A stretch of DNA of 64,000 nt from Anaerolineales bacterium (GCA_015075725.1 JABTTV010000001.1:1364001-1428000); one strand, 5' to 3'. Positions 36,371-46,097 are shown, counted from the first letter of the stretch. The notes: generated by a model from the letters alone, not told the origin. A program made the numbers and translations.

Positions 36371-37444
36371 TTATCGATCACTGCTTTTGGAGCGGGGAGA
36401 CAGGATCGAGGCTATTTTATGGCTTGCCGTACCATCCCCAAAAATGGGCGGATGTTCCTGAGGCGGAGAAAAATCCTTCCAAGCTTGCAATACCCGACTC
36501 TGTTCGACTCCAACAAGTTTGTTCCATCCTGTATGAACAGTTTCCAGCCATTCGGTTTCATCCCGCAAGGTCAGGCAGGGTATCGACATAAAATATGCCT
36601 CTCGTTGAACGCCGCCTGAATCTGTTGCGATCATGCGGGCGTTTTCTTCCAATACCAACATATCAAAATATCCTATTGGATCGATCGTTCGAACATTAGC
36701 AGAAAGATCGTGGTCCAATTTTTTCAGGGCAGCCACGGTCCTGGGATGCGCTGGGAAAACCACCGGATCTGGGGCATTGTTCAAGATATCAACGATATTT
36801 CTTAAGCGCTCGGCATTGTCGGTGTTTGCAACCCGATGCGCTGTCACCAGGGCGTACGACTTCGGTTGAAGCCCGAATTTTGAAAGAATCTTTGATTTCT
36901 CCCTTGCAAGGGGCAGGTTGGCAAGCATTGCGTCATACATTACATCCCCGACCCAATGGACAGACTTGGAAATACCTTCTTTGGCAAGGTGATTTACAGC
37001 TGTCTGGCTTACGCAAAAATGCAAATCGGATAATCTGTCTGCCGCCAGACGATTGATTTCCTCCGGCATGCGTTTATCAAAGCTCCGCTCCCCCGCCTCG
37101 ATATGGGCGACCGGGATGTTCAACTTGCTTGCAGTGATAGCCCCCGCCAAGGTGGAATTAGTATCGCCTCGTATCACAACCCAATCTGGTTTTTCAACAA
37201 GAAGAACTTCTTCCAATTTAGTCAAGGTATTTGCAATCTGTTGGGCATGAGAACCGGATCCTACTTCCAGATTGTAATCCGGGGCGGGAAGTCCGATCTC
37301 ATCAAAGAACGCTTGGGACATCAGGTAATCATAGTGCTGACCGGTGTGAACTAAAATCTCCTTGTGTGTTTTTCTTAATTCCCTGCTAACACAAGCAGAT
37401 TGAATAAATTCCGGCCTCGCGCCAACCATGGACAAGATTTTCAT
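36371..37444 (-). CDS. UDP-sugar 2-epimerase, WecB/WbpI family (second copy)
   Basis: The 357-residue protein begins MKILSMVGARPEFIQSA and has VHTGQHYDYLMSQ, IRGDTNSTLAGAI, HIEAGERSFDKRMPEEINR, TDSGGVQREAYF and ETEWLETV, all of the non-hydrolysing epimerase family. It is about 45-50% alike by eye to the copy at 8336-9397 but diverged. It stands at the end of a group with a Gfo/Idh oxidoreductase, aminotransferase and acyltransferase (39036-41711), so it may act on UDP-GlcNAc, or on a 2,3-diamino sugar made by that group. Confidence 0.78.
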   Translation of the reverse strand: MKILSMVGARPEFIQSACVSRELRKTHKEILVHTGQHYDYLMSQAFFDEIGLPAPDYNLEVGSGSHAQQIANTLTKLEEVLLVEKPDWVVIRGDTNSTLAGAITASKLNIPVAHIEAGERSFDKRMPEEINRLAADRLSDLHFCVSQTAVNHLAKEGISKSVHWVGDVMYDAMLANLPLAREKSKILSKFGLQPKSYALVTAHRVANTDNAERLRNIVDILNNAPDPVVFPAHPRTVAALKKLDHDLSANVRTIDPIGYFDMLVLEENARMIATDSGGVQREAYFMSIPCLTLRDETEWLETVHTGWNKLVGVEQSRVLQAWKDFSPPQEHPPIFGDGTASHKIASILSPRSKSSDR

Positions 37445-37474
37445 TTTATAAGAAGATTAAACAGGAATTCGACA

Positions 37475-38221
37475 CTATAATGAAATTGTGGATTTTACGC
37501 CAAGCCGATACAGAATAATTCGGCCTTGAAAATTTAGATGATCAAGGATGGTCTGGATGAGTTTCACCTTCGAGACTCCGAAAGCCCTGCGGTAAAGAAC
37601 AGCTGGAAATTCAACGACTCGGAAGCCTTTAAACCTGCTTTTCACAAGCAACTCTACATTGAAAAGAAATCCATTTGATTCGAAAGGAACAGAGTCGATC
37701 ACCTCACGGCGATATGCTCTGAATAGACAGGTGTAGGTATATATATCCCATTCCACTAATAAGCGATAAATCATAGAGGAGCCGCGGCTTAGCAACAGGC
37801 GATATTTCGGAACCCCAACGACATTGCCGTCAGGGTGGTAGGGTGATGCTGTGACAATATCCGCACCCTCCAAATATTTCAACATACCCATCATACTGGA
37901 AAAATGATACGTACCATCGCTGTCTGTAGTAATTATCATGCTGCCTTGGCAAGCAGCTAATCCCGTCCGTATCGCCGCGCCCAAACCCAAATTAATCTGA
38001 TGCTGAAGATAGTCAAACTCAACATTCGGAAGCAGGGTGCTTGTAAAAGCCTCCTTGAAAGAATCTAATGTTCCATCATTGCTGCCGTCATCCACAAATA
38101 CGACTTGAACCGAATATTCCTCTGCCAGCCTGGCAAGCACCGGTAAAAGTTCGTCTCTCATTTTGGGAATGTTTTCGACTTCGTTGTAGCAAGGGATCAC
38201 AATCGATAATCTTGTATGCAT
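37475..38221 (-). CDS. Glycosyltransferase family 2, polyprenyl-phosphate sugar synthase (DPM1)-like
   Basis: The 248-residue GT-A protein begins LSIVIPCYNEVENIPKM and has VVFVDDGSNDGT, IITTDSDGTYHF with the DSD metal-binding motif near residue 100, TASPYHPDG and RRAFGVSKVKL. This set is typical of DPM1-like enzymes that transfer a sugar from an NDP-sugar to polyprenyl phosphate for use by GT-C enzymes. There is no C-terminal membrane segment. AAGGTGA before the ATG at 38221 supports the start. The sugar is unknown. Confidence 0.8.
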   Translation of the reverse strand: MHTRLSIVIPCYNEVENIPKMRDELLPVLARLAEEYSVQVVFVDDGSNDGTLDSFKEAFTSTLLPNVEFDYLQHQINLGLGAAIRTGLAACQGSMIITTDSDGTYHFSSMMGMLKYLEGADIVTASPYHPDGNVVGVPKYRLLLSRGSSMIYRLLVEWDIYTYTCLFRAYRREVIDSVPFESNGFLFNVELLVKSRFKGFRVVEFPAVLYRRAFGVSKVKLIQTILDHLNFQGRIILYRLGVKSTISL

Positions 38222-38281
38222 GCTCACCTTATAAATCAAGAATTTGTATCATTGGGAAAGAACAGGGTATCAGGGCTGTTT

Positions 38282-39034
38282 CTACCATGTTCCTTCCTTT
38301 GAAGCACGTATCAGGAATCGCCAGCAAAAAAATCTTTGCAAACTAATCATTTCCAGAAACCGGTTCAACAGGTCATCTACTTTGATCAGCCAATATTGCA
38401 ACAACCGATTCTCGGGACACCACTGGCGGGTGACAAACCCTCCAGATAGAGGAAAGGCAATCACATCACGATAGATAACCTTGTCGACGGCGTATCCAGC
38501 ATTTTGTAAAGCGTGGACATAATAATCCATGCTTCTCTCATTGAACTCTTTGTGCCGTGTTATGAATCGGCTAACATGAAGGATGAAATTCATATTGGAC
38601 TGGAATATTATCAATTCGCTGGCGTTTATCCGAACTATCTCTTTCAGCGCCCGTTCAAAATCGAGATGCTCAACGACCTCTCTTAATATTACAGTATCAA
38701 AGTAGCGATCCGGGAACTCAAGTTTGTAAATTTCCTGGCGAAGGACATCGACGTCAAACCATTTTTTAGCCAGTTGGCCGCATTCATCATTTGGATCGAT
38801 GGCAATTACCTCGAAACTGGCATCCAATAGCATTCGGGTTAGGAGCCCATACCCGGCTCCCGCATCCAGAACTTTTTTTCCCGTGAGTTTGCGCATAATA
38901 AATTCATTCTGTTCCCAGGCTATACACCCATAAAAAGTTTCCAATTTAAGACGGTCAAAATTTGAATCGGTCTTATGGTATATATCAAGCTCGTATTTTT
39001 GTTCCTCGGTCAACCCGGTTACATCGATTTTCAT
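38282..39034 (-). CDS. Class I SAM-dependent methyltransferase
   Basis: The 250-residue protein has KKVLDAGAGYGLLTRMLLDASFEVIAIDPND (motifs I-II), FDTVILREVVEHLDFERALKEIVRI, and an unusually A+T-rich coding sequence. The ATG at 39034 follows the oxidoreductase stop after one base; a longer upstream start would overlap that gene and has no family match. It probably methylates a sugar of the neighbouring 2,3-diamino-sugar group. Substrate unknown. Confidence 0.75.
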   Translation of the reverse strand: MKIDVTGLTEEQKYELDIYHKTDSNFDRLKLETFYGCIAWEQNEFIMRKLTGKKVLDAGAGYGLLTRMLLDASFEVIAIDPNDECGQLAKKWFDVDVLRQEIYKLEFPDRYFDTVILREVVEHLDFERALKEIVRINASELIIFQSNMNFILHVSRFITRHKEFNERSMDYYVHALQNAGYAVDKVIYRDVIAFPLSGGFVTRQWCPENRLLQYWLIKVDDLLNRFLEMISLQRFFCWRFLIRASKEGTW

Positions 39035-39035
39035 T

Positions 39036-40037
39036 TTATTCTTTCGTGAATTCCGAACGGTGGACGACTCTCCCATCGGATGCGCTGGTAATGAACGCAA
39101 GTGCAACATCCAAATTCAGCAAGCCCTCTTCGCCCGTGACAATCGTACCTTCATTCTGAGCGACTTTATTGACAAAGTTTTCCAACTGGACACGCAAAGG
39201 TTCCCTTCGGTCGATTTTGATTTTGGTCATGTTGCCTTCAATAATATGGGCTCCTGGCAGTCCAGAGCCCACGGGGTAATCATTCTCATAAAAATAAAAC
39301 TCTTGAGTCAATGTGTCAACGACGAACATGCCGCGTTCGCCGACTACAAGTGTTTGGCGCACTTTTGTGGGTACCAGCCAACTAACATCTAAAAGCCCGT
39401 TCATGCCGTTCTCGAATTTAATCATGCCGAAAAAGGAATCCTCATGTGAAAGATGCACGCGTCTTTGAGTCTCTGCGCTCAGACGATTTATGGGCGAATT
39501 GGTCAAGGATTGCATCAGATCGATGTCATGAGTAGCAAGATCAACCACAACACCTGTATCCTCAATCCGCCCGGGGATGGGACCGAGCCGCCGGGTTCTA
39601 ATCTCGAATAATTTCCCCAATTCGTTTACTTCAAGCCTTTTTTTCAATGCAACAATGGCCGGGTTGAATCTCTCTATGTGACCAATTGCAAGTAAGATGC
39701 CCGCTTTTCTCGCCGCGGTGATGATCGCACGTCCGTCAGCATGGGTTGTTGCAACTGGTTTCTCAAGCAGTATAGGTATACCATGAGCCATCACTTCTTC
39801 TGCGACCTGTCGATGCAGGGAAGTGGGGACCACCACTGAAACTGCATCCAGCTTTTCTTGAGCAAGCATTTCGCGATAATCTGTATAAGCTCGCCGATTG
39901 TATTGTTCGGCAAATTTCTTGCAGCTTACAGGGTTAGTATCCGCTGCCGCGACCAAACGGACGCTATCCATTTCTGAATAGACCCGCACATGGTTCCTGC
40001 CCATGGCGCCTATGCCAATGACGCCAACATTTAGCAT
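39036..40037 (-). CDS. Gfo/Idh/MocA oxidoreductase (UDP-HexNAc 3-dehydrogenase-like)
   Basis: The 333-residue protein begins NVGVIGIGAMGRNHVRVY, a Rossmann NAD site, and has ILLEKPVATTHADG with the catalytic-region EKP lysine near residue 96, and IGHIERFNPAIVAL. It resembles UDP-GlcNAc 3-dehydrogenases (GnnA-type or the archaeal enzymes for diamino uronic acids) more than the WbpB at 56881. It would form the 3-keto sugar for the aminotransferase gene that overlaps it by 7 bases. The substrate form (hexose or uronic acid) is not settled. Confidence 0.75.
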   Translation of the reverse strand: MLNVGVIGIGAMGRNHVRVYSEMDSVRLVAAADTNPVSCKKFAEQYNRRAYTDYREMLAQEKLDAVSVVVPTSLHRQVAEEVMAHGIPILLEKPVATTHADGRAIITAARKAGILLAIGHIERFNPAIVALKKRLEVNELGKLFEIRTRRLGPIPGRIEDTGVVVDLATHDIDLMQSLTNSPINRLSAETQRRVHLSHEDSFFGMIKFENGMNGLLDVSWLVPTKVRQTLVVGERGMFVVDTLTQEFYFYENDYPVGSGLPGAHIIEGNMTKIKIDRREPLRVQLENFVNKVAQNEGTIVTGEEGLLNLDVALAFITSASDGRVVHRSEFTKE

Positions 40038-41107
40038 CGCGCACCGACTTCCGCTACGATCTTTTCTAATTCATTTTGAATAAGAGCCGGGTGTACTGGC
40101 AATGAAATTACCTGCTTCGCCAGTTTCTCTGTAATCGGCATATCCTTTTCATACCCCATTCCCATATACAAAGGCTGGCGATGGATCGGTATTGGGTAAT
40201 ATACGCCTGCCGCAATACCCGCCGAGTTCAAGCCCTCTACCATCTTGTCGCGGTCTTTCTCAACACAGATCGTATATTGATGAAACACGTGTTCACTATT
40301 CCGGCGTACCTTGGGGGTTTTAACTCCGCTCAACGGAGAGAGTTTCCCTGTCAAAAAGCGGGCATTATCTTGGCGTTGCCTGTTCCAATTATCAACCTTT
40401 CCGAGTTGTACCAGCCCAATTGCGGCTTGAATATCGGTCATCCGAAAATTAAAACCCAAAGTGTCATGCAGATAGCGTTTTGGGCTCCCATGATTACGGA
40501 GTAAACGCGACTGTTCCGCCACTTGGGGGTTATTGGTTGTGATCATGCCTCCTTCGATGGTTGTCATGTTCTTTGTGGGATAAAAGGAATAACATGCAGT
40601 ACCCCAAGCGCCGACCTTTTTCCCTTTATACATTGCGCCATGTGATTGACAGGCATCTTCGATAATCACCAGGTTGTGCTTCTTGGCAATTTCCGCAATG
40701 GCATCCATGTCTGCGATCTGACCAAACAAATGGACAGGGATGATTGCTTTTGTCCTGGGAGTGATTGCTTCTTCGATTTTATCTGGATTGAGCAGGAAAT
40801 AATTAGGCTCAATATCCACAAAGACCGGTCGTGCACCTGTATAAAGGATACAGTTGGCAGAGGCAATAAAACTGAATGGAGTGGTGATTACTTCGTCGCT
40901 AGGACCAATGCCGTGAGCAAGGAGAGCCACATGGAGCGCTGTGGTGCCGGATGAAACGGCAATCCCGTATTTTGTGTCAGTCCATTTGGCAAACGCTTCT
41001 TCAAATTCCCGAACCTTTGGCCCTTGAGCTAGGTGCCCAGAATCCAGGACACCCAGAACCGCCCTTTTTTCCTCATCACCGATTTGCGGACGCGATATAT
41101 TAATCAT
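40031..41107 (-). CDS. DegT/DnrJ/EryC1/StrS sugar aminotransferase
   Basis: The 358-residue PLP enzyme has VSSGTTALHVALLA, SFIASANCILYTGARPVFVDIEP, VIIEDACQSHGAMYKGKKVG and SFYPTKNMTTIEGG, where the lysine of FYPTKN (near residue 182) should bind PLP. It would aminate the 3-keto sugar made by the adjacent Gfo/Idh enzyme (WbpE- or GnnB-like). A LegC-type 4-amination is the other possibility. It overlaps the oxidoreductase gene and starts 4 bases after the acyltransferase stop. Confidence 0.83.
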   Translation of the reverse strand: MINISRPQIGDEEKRAVLGVLDSGHLAQGPKVREFEEAFAKWTDTKYGIAVSSGTTALHVALLAHGIGPSDEVITTPFSFIASANCILYTGARPVFVDIEPNYFLLNPDKIEEAITPRTKAIIPVHLFGQIADMDAIAEIAKKHNLVIIEDACQSHGAMYKGKKVGAWGTACYSFYPTKNMTTIEGGMITTNNPQVAEQSRLLRNHGSPKRYLHDTLGFNFRMTDIQAAIGLVQLGKVDNWNRQRQDNARFLTGKLSPLSGVKTPKVRRNSEHVFHQYTICVEKDRDKMVEGLNSAGIAAGVYYPIPIHRQPLYMGMGYEKDMPITEKLAKQVISLPVHPALIQNELEKIVAEVGARC

Positions 41108-41111
41108 GTCG

Positions 41112-41711
41112 TTACTCCGTGGGTTTGTACGACCAATTGCATTTTGAACAGTAATACTCGTCCCCTAGTGGCTGCATTCTCAGACCGCATCGGCATACGT
41201 ATCCAACCAAGCGAGCCGGTACGCCCATGACCAAACCATGGTCCGGCACCGAGCGGGGGACAACAGCACCTGCGGCTACAAAGGCAAATCTTCCAACCGT
41301 CACATTGGGGATGATAATAGCGCCTGTGCCAATTGAAGCGCCGTATTTAATAAGGATGGGACCCACCTCCCAATCATCCGTGCCTTTCAGCTTTCCGTCT
41401 GGCGTTATAGCGCGGGGGTAAAGATCATTTGTAAATACGGCGCGTGGCCCTATGAAAACCCCATCCTCGACGGTTAATCCGTGATAGAGAAAAGCGCCAT
41501 TTTGGATCTTTACATTACTGCCAATCTTGACATCGAAATCCACATACACATCCTTGCCAAGGATGCAATTCTCCCCTATCTCAACACCTTCGCGGATTTG
41601 AGCATTATTCCATACGCTTGTTCCATCGCCGATTCTTACATTTGAGGATACGGATGCAGTCGGATGTATTTTAATGGTTGAAGACGTATTTGTATTATCT
41701 AGACTTGTCAT
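41112..41711 (-). CDS. Left-handed beta-helix sugar N-acyltransferase with C-terminal zinc ribbon (WbpD-like)
   Basis: The 199-residue protein shows hexapeptide repeats (VRIGDGTSV, VEIGENCIL, VKIGSNVKI, VEDGVFIG) and GPRAVFTNDLYPRAI, close to WbpD/WlbB N-acetyltransferases for UDP-2-acetamido-3-amino uronic acid. A CRCG and CSKC pair at the C-terminus should bind zinc. The motif TKIWH found in the other copy (56297) reads TSVWN here. GGAG before the ATG at 41711 sets the start. It acylates the amino sugar made by the adjacent aminotransferase. Confidence 0.8.
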   Translation of the reverse strand: MTSLDNTNTSSTIKIHPTASVSSNVRIGDGTSVWNNAQIREGVEIGENCILGKDVYVDFDVKIGSNVKIQNGAFLYHGLTVEDGVFIGPRAVFTNDLYPRAITPDGKLKGTDDWEVGPILIKYGASIGTGAIIIPNVTVGRFAFVAAGAVVPRSVPDHGLVMGVPARLVGYVCRCGLRMQPLGDEYYCSKCNWSYKPTE

Positions 41712-41987
41712 AAGTGCTCCACGTTGAATTGATATGGTCTGTCTAATTTTGGTATAACGCAACTTTAATGAAAAATCCAGTGAATTTTGTAACTTGTCGA
41801 ACATTTAAGAGAGTCTTTCCGCGATGGGAATAGTTGGAGTCTCAAAGAATACTTTCATGCTTTTGCCGATACACTACTTTTACCTTCTCCAAATTCAAGG
41901 CCTGTTCATCAAAATACAATATCCACATTTACTATACGGACGGTTAGTCTACAAAATATCCGTCGTTGGACGCATACTGGCAATAAT
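41712..41987 (-). other. 276-base A+T-rich gap between acyltransferase and membrane-protein genes
   Basis: This is the longest non-coding stretch in the main block. It is visibly A+T-rich and lies directly upstream of the acyltransferase start, so an internal promoter for the genes from 41711 leftward is plausible. I see a TTATAC hexamer close to the gene but no convincing -35 partner, and no RNA gene or strong hairpin. Confidence 0.35.
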
Positions 41988-43514
41988 CTATGGCTCAATC
42001 GAAGGTTCAAGTAGATCAAACAGGTCCGTTCGTACAATGCTTTCTTCTTCCAATTCATATACGGCGACCAACGACGGGTCAAGGTACTGCGGGTCGGAGT
42101 CTACAGCATGGACATGCCAATCTCCATTCTCATAACTGATGGCTGAGGGTGGATAGAGATCGATCGTGTCGTCGTCGTACAGATAATGAATGGCGCTGTT
42201 ATTGCTGAATGCGCCTAGATCTGCATTGCCAAGTACAATCACAAATCCCGGCGGTAGGGTCGGAAAATCCTTCTGTAATTTTGCTATAACGAGTTCCGCC
42301 GTGGCCGCCCGCCGGATCAACATATTGGTACCATCCGCAAAAGTGCTTTGACGCAATTTTTCGTCGAAAATTCGATGGCTTTGATACGCAGAGCCTAATA
42401 CGGCAAAGAACCCCATGAACAAAAAAAACACAGGAACAATCTTGTGATTAAATTTTAGAAACCTAAAAAAATAGTGAACACTGTAAAAAAACAATGCTAT
42501 AAAAGCGGGCAGTGAATAGATTGAATAATACCTGTATGTATGATTGGGCAGGAAAATCACCGTCAGAAGCCCTACAGCCAGCCAGGCAGAAAGAAAAACG
42601 ATCTGGCGAAACACACTATCCCGCTTTATTGCAAGCAGCGAGGCAAAGGAACCGGCCAGAAAGGTTAAAGTTGAAACACCTGCGATTATTTTATATATTG
42701 TCGATCTCAATGACGCAACAGGAAATATGGACTGGAACATCCAGGTCAGATACCATTGAGTGTTTGTGACCAGGTGCCTTCCCCAAAAGTCCATGAAATA
42801 AGGTTGATCTTCATGATAAGCAGTGGGCATGCCTCCTAGTAGTTTTAATCCTGTCAACAGCCCGCCAAATGCCAGAAAGGGAAGCCATTTAATAAACAAC
42901 CGGTCTGGATGCAAATCCACCTTTTTTTCTCTTGGTAAAATCAGGGAATGTAGCAACAATAAAGCCGGGAGGAAAATAATGGTCGGCTTGAAAAGACTGC
43001 CTAGGAGATAAGAAAAAGCGCTTAACCATGTCTTATCCTTCAGGTATAACCAGATTGAAAGAAAAAAGAATAATGTACCGCCCATATCGCCATAAGTCGC
43101 CCATGCCCAGGCAAAAACATCAAGATGAACCGCGATGGCGGAAGCATAAACAATACCTGAAAGATATCCCACCCATTTGTTCTCCAATATGTGATCCATA
43201 ATAAAAACTATCAATAATGAGTTCACTACATGAATTAAGAGGTTGGGAAATCGCATTGGGACTGAGTCAAAACCAAAAATCTTATACATCAATGCCATGA
43301 ATGCCTCGCCTAAGGGGGCATAGACTGTTTTTCCGTTGGGATTAAAGGAATGCTGCAAGGAGTTGGTAAGCCCTAAAGATTGAATTTGCCTCAGGAACCA
43401 CCAATCATCCGAGATGAATGGAAAAAAAATCACACGCCAGTAGATCGAAGCAATAATTCCCGATATCAATAGCACTAGAAATACCATCTGCTTCTTTTCA
43501 GGTATTGTCTTCAT
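41988..43514 (-). CDS. GT-C-like polytopic membrane protein
   Basis: The 508-residue protein has about ten hydrophobic segments. The first extracytoplasmic loop carries FISDDWWFLRQI near residue 40, an acidic pair placed as in GT-C glycosyltransferases, and the C-terminal 110 residues are soluble. The coding sequence is the most A+T-rich in the window, with many AAA and TTT runs. It could use a polyprenyl-linked sugar, possibly the one made by the DPM1-like gene at 37475. Substrate unknown. Confidence 0.65.
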   Translation of the reverse strand: MKTIPEKKQMVFLVLLISGIIASIYWRVIFFPFISDDWWFLRQIQSLGLTNSLQHSFNPNGKTVYAPLGEAFMALMYKIFGFDSVPMRFPNLLIHVVNSLLIVFIMDHILENKWVGYLSGIVYASAIAVHLDVFAWAWATYGDMGGTLFFFLSIWLYLKDKTWLSAFSYLLGSLFKPTIIFLPALLLLHSLILPREKKVDLHPDRLFIKWLPFLAFGGLLTGLKLLGGMPTAYHEDQPYFMDFWGRHLVTNTQWYLTWMFQSIFPVASLRSTIYKIIAGVSTLTFLAGSFASLLAIKRDSVFRQIVFLSAWLAVGLLTVIFLPNHTYRYYSIYSLPAFIALFFYSVHYFFRFLKFNHKIVPVFFLFMGFFAVLGSAYQSHRIFDEKLRQSTFADGTNMLIRRAATAELVIAKLQKDFPTLPPGFVIVLGNADLGAFSNNSAIHYLYDDDTIDLYPPSAISYENGDWHVHAVDSDPQYLDPSLVAVYELEEESIVRTDLFDLLEPSIEP

Positions 43515-43612
43515 GATTCTAACTCCGTATGCTGTCTTTATGCTCCGGCATCCTTACGCCCGGTTCATAGAAAACGAATTTTCCTAAACAATATACTGCT
43601 TATAACAGAAGA

Positions 43613-44665
43613 TCAGCGTAAAAACTCGAAAGTAAAATTTTCATCCGCCGCCAAATCGCGGAGAAGGATCATGCCGATGATATTGTTCAACTCATACGGC
43701 GGGATGCCGTCGCTGGGAGATTTGATGGCAATATCCGCAAGGGTCAAAACTTGACCGGCTTTTAGATCACGAGCCGCGACGAGCTTCTTTCCCATCTTGT
43801 GGATTGGATTGACCTCGCTTGGGTAAATCTTCTTCTCACCATCACCCATTGCCACTTTTACCCGGCGCAGGTCGCGGACGAGCTTTCGCATGCCAATCGG
43901 TTCGAGAGAGAAGGCATGATCCGTTCCTTTCCAGGTATGGTTCAGCGTGAAGTGCTGTTCTACCATGCGCGAGCCAAGCACATAGGCAGCCACTGCCATG
44001 GCAATCCCATTTTCGTGGTCAGACAAACCAATCACCACATCGGGGAACTTTTCACGATATGTAGAGATGACACGCAGGTTTAAGTCTTGCGGCTCGGCGG
44101 GGTAGGATGCAGTGCATTGCAGAATGGCCAATTGTTTGTTGATCGGCATGATCGTATCATAAGCGCGCTGGACATCCTCCATTGTTCCGCCGCCGGTGCT
44201 GATGATCATCGGTTTGCCAATCTTGGCGACATGTTTGAGGAGCGGGGTATTTTTCAGATCGCCTGAAGCGATCTTATAGAGAGGCATATCGAGTTCAGCG
44301 AGGAAGTCTGCACTATTCATATCGAAAGCTGTGGCGAACATGACCAAGCCGAGTTCTTCGGCATACTTCTGCAACTCGATATATTCAGCCTTACCAAATT
44401 CCAATGCCTCGCGGTGTTCGCCATAGGTCGCGCCGAAACTGTTTTCATTGTCGTAGGGCTTTTCGTACGCTGCTTTGGTCAACAGAGACTTGTTATCACG
44501 TTTCTGAAGTTTGACCGCATCCACGCCGCATTCCTTGGCGGCTTTGAAGAGGGCTTTGGCTTTTTCCAGTTCGCCCTGGTGATTATTGCCAATCTCTGCA
44601 ATGACAAAACAATCGCTGTCATCTGAAATTTCGAGACCGTTCACGTTCAATGTTCCTTGTTTCAT
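43613..44665 (-). CDS. neuB: Nonulosonic acid synthase (NeuB family), copy 1
   Basis: The 350-residue protein has FVIAEIGNNHQGELEKAKAL, VKLQKRDNKSLL, LYKIASGDLKN, ISTGGGTMEDV, QCTASYPAEP and a C-terminal SAF/antifreeze-like domain (KDLKAGQVLTLADI), as in NeuB, LegI and PseI. These condense an N-acyl mannosamine-type sugar with phosphoenolpyruvate. The family cannot tell sialic from legionaminic acid by eye. It lies next to a GT-B gene, a dehydrogenase and a cytidylyltransferase (44691-47743). Confidence 0.88.
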   Translation of the reverse strand: MKQGTLNVNGLEISDDSDCFVIAEIGNNHQGELEKAKALFKAAKECGVDAVKLQKRDNKSLLTKAAYEKPYDNENSFGATYGEHREALEFGKAEYIELQKYAEELGLVMFATAFDMNSADFLAELDMPLYKIASGDLKNTPLLKHVAKIGKPMIISTGGGTMEDVQRAYDTIMPINKQLAILQCTASYPAEPQDLNLRVISTYREKFPDVVIGLSDHENGIAMAVAAYVLGSRMVEQHFTLNHTWKGTDHAFSLEPIGMRKLVRDLRRVKVAMGDGEKKIYPSEVNPIHKMGKKLVAARDLKAGQVLTLADIAIKSPSDGIPPYELNNIIGMILLRDLAADENFTFEFLR

Positions 44666-44690
44666 GATTCTCCAATTCAGAACCGGGGAT

Positions 44691-46067
44691 TCATCGTTTT
44701 GAGCCGAACCGTTCGATCAGATCGGCATAGACCTCGATGGAGGAGCGTTTTGATTCAAGCGGCATGATGAAATTCTTTACAAACTCACGGCGTTGGGCGA
44801 ATAAGACATCTGTCCCTTCAAGAATCCTTCCGACAATTCCTGCCACATTTTCCGCATCTTTTGCCTTCTCCAAAAACCCCCCCTCTTCGAGGTGATGGAA
44901 ATGGACCAGTTGCTGGGTTTCGCCGTATTCCTTCGAGATGATCGTAATGCAAGGTCTGTCCAGCGCAGACGATTCCAAAAATGCGGTCGTATTAACCCCA
45001 ACCACGGCAATGCTGTAATGAATGGAATTGTAGAACATAAGCCTTTTTTGCTCGGTGTCTGGCAATTCGCCCGGAGAGGGGTAGATTGTAACATTGGGGC
45101 GGCTGGCATCTTTCAAGGCGGGAATGATGCGCGTGTTGACGGGGTGAGGGCGCACGAGGATATGAACATCCCGCGTTTGTTTATATTCGGCCAGCGCATC
45201 GGCAATCTTTACAATGAGCACATCCTCGCTCAAGGATTTCTGCACGTTGCTATCCAGAAGGTAAGTTGAACCCGCATAGAGGATGTAATTCTTTGCCGGG
45301 TCGATTCCCGCGATGCGACAGAACTCGTTCCTGGGCAGGATTAACCCGTTAGCGCCTCCGATCAAACGATGGAAACGCGGCGCGCCGGTAACGTGTACGC
45401 GTTCGCGCGGGATGTTGTGAAGACGGCAAAGTTCTTCAGCCAATGGCTTGTTCCAAACAAGGTGATGATCCGGCTGGGAATGGAATGTGCCTTTGGCGGA
45501 GATATTATCCCAACTAAACATCGAAAACACGGCGGGGATTCCAAGCGCAGCAGCGGCCTGGACGTATTCGCTTTCACGCGAATCCCCGCTGATAAGAGGA
45601 AGCGCAACCAGCACATCAGGCTTATGAACTTTTACATGCCGCTTGATTTCCGGAGCGACTGGGATCATGTTCTCGATAAAACGCAGGGTTTTCTGGAACA
45701 GGGGGTTCTTCAAAACCTTTTTCCCGGATGCGCTCGAAATGACCTTCCAGGCAGAGTGATGGAAGAAGCGTCCCCAATTCTTCGCATCCCACCGGCGTTC
45801 TTCTTCCCGGTTCAGGACGTAGGCAAAATTCAACAACTCGCGGATGAACCTGACGACTTTCGGTAGGAACTTCCTTCGAACCAGCGCTTCGATGCGCAGG
45901 TTTGGAAGTTCAGCAGCAGCCTTTTGTAAGGCATCATCCGGGATGTGGCTTTCCTTGTCCTGTCCGAGAATGACAACGATTTCATGACCTCGCCGATATA
46001 GCTCTCGGACAGCGTCGTCTATCGAGTAGTATTTCAGGTAGTTGTCGAGCGCAAAAATTATCTTCAT
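44691..46067 (-). CDS. GT-B fold surface-carbohydrate transferase, paralogue of 51652-53043
   Basis: The 458-residue protein has VFSMFSWDNISAKGTF, VHVTGAPRFHRLIGG, YILYAGSTYLLDSNVQ, ILVRPHPVNTRII with the HP-motif, and VVGVNTTAFLESSALDRPCITI near residue 380. The order and wording match the gene at 51652-53043, which also sits beside a neuB. This resembles CDP-glycerol phosphotransferase and sialyltransferase-like GT-B proteins. A role in transferring the nonulosonic acid made by the neighbouring NeuB is a reasonable but unproven inference. Confidence 0.66.
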   Translation of the reverse strand: MKIIFALDNYLKYYSIDDAVRELYRRGHEIVVILGQDKESHIPDDALQKAAAELPNLRIEALVRRKFLPKVVRFIRELLNFAYVLNREEERRWDAKNWGRFFHHSAWKVISSASGKKVLKNPLFQKTLRFIENMIPVAPEIKRHVKVHKPDVLVALPLISGDSRESEYVQAAAALGIPAVFSMFSWDNISAKGTFHSQPDHHLVWNKPLAEELCRLHNIPRERVHVTGAPRFHRLIGGANGLILPRNEFCRIAGIDPAKNYILYAGSTYLLDSNVQKSLSEDVLIVKIADALAEYKQTRDVHILVRPHPVNTRIIPALKDASRPNVTIYPSPGELPDTEQKRLMFYNSIHYSIAVVGVNTTAFLESSALDRPCITIISKEYGETQQLVHFHHLEEGGFLEKAKDAENVAGIVGRILEGTDVLFAQRREFVKNFIMPLESKRSSIEVYADLIERFGSKR

Positions 46068-46097
46068 TCTTCGAATTGCCTTCTCCGTCTTACGCAG

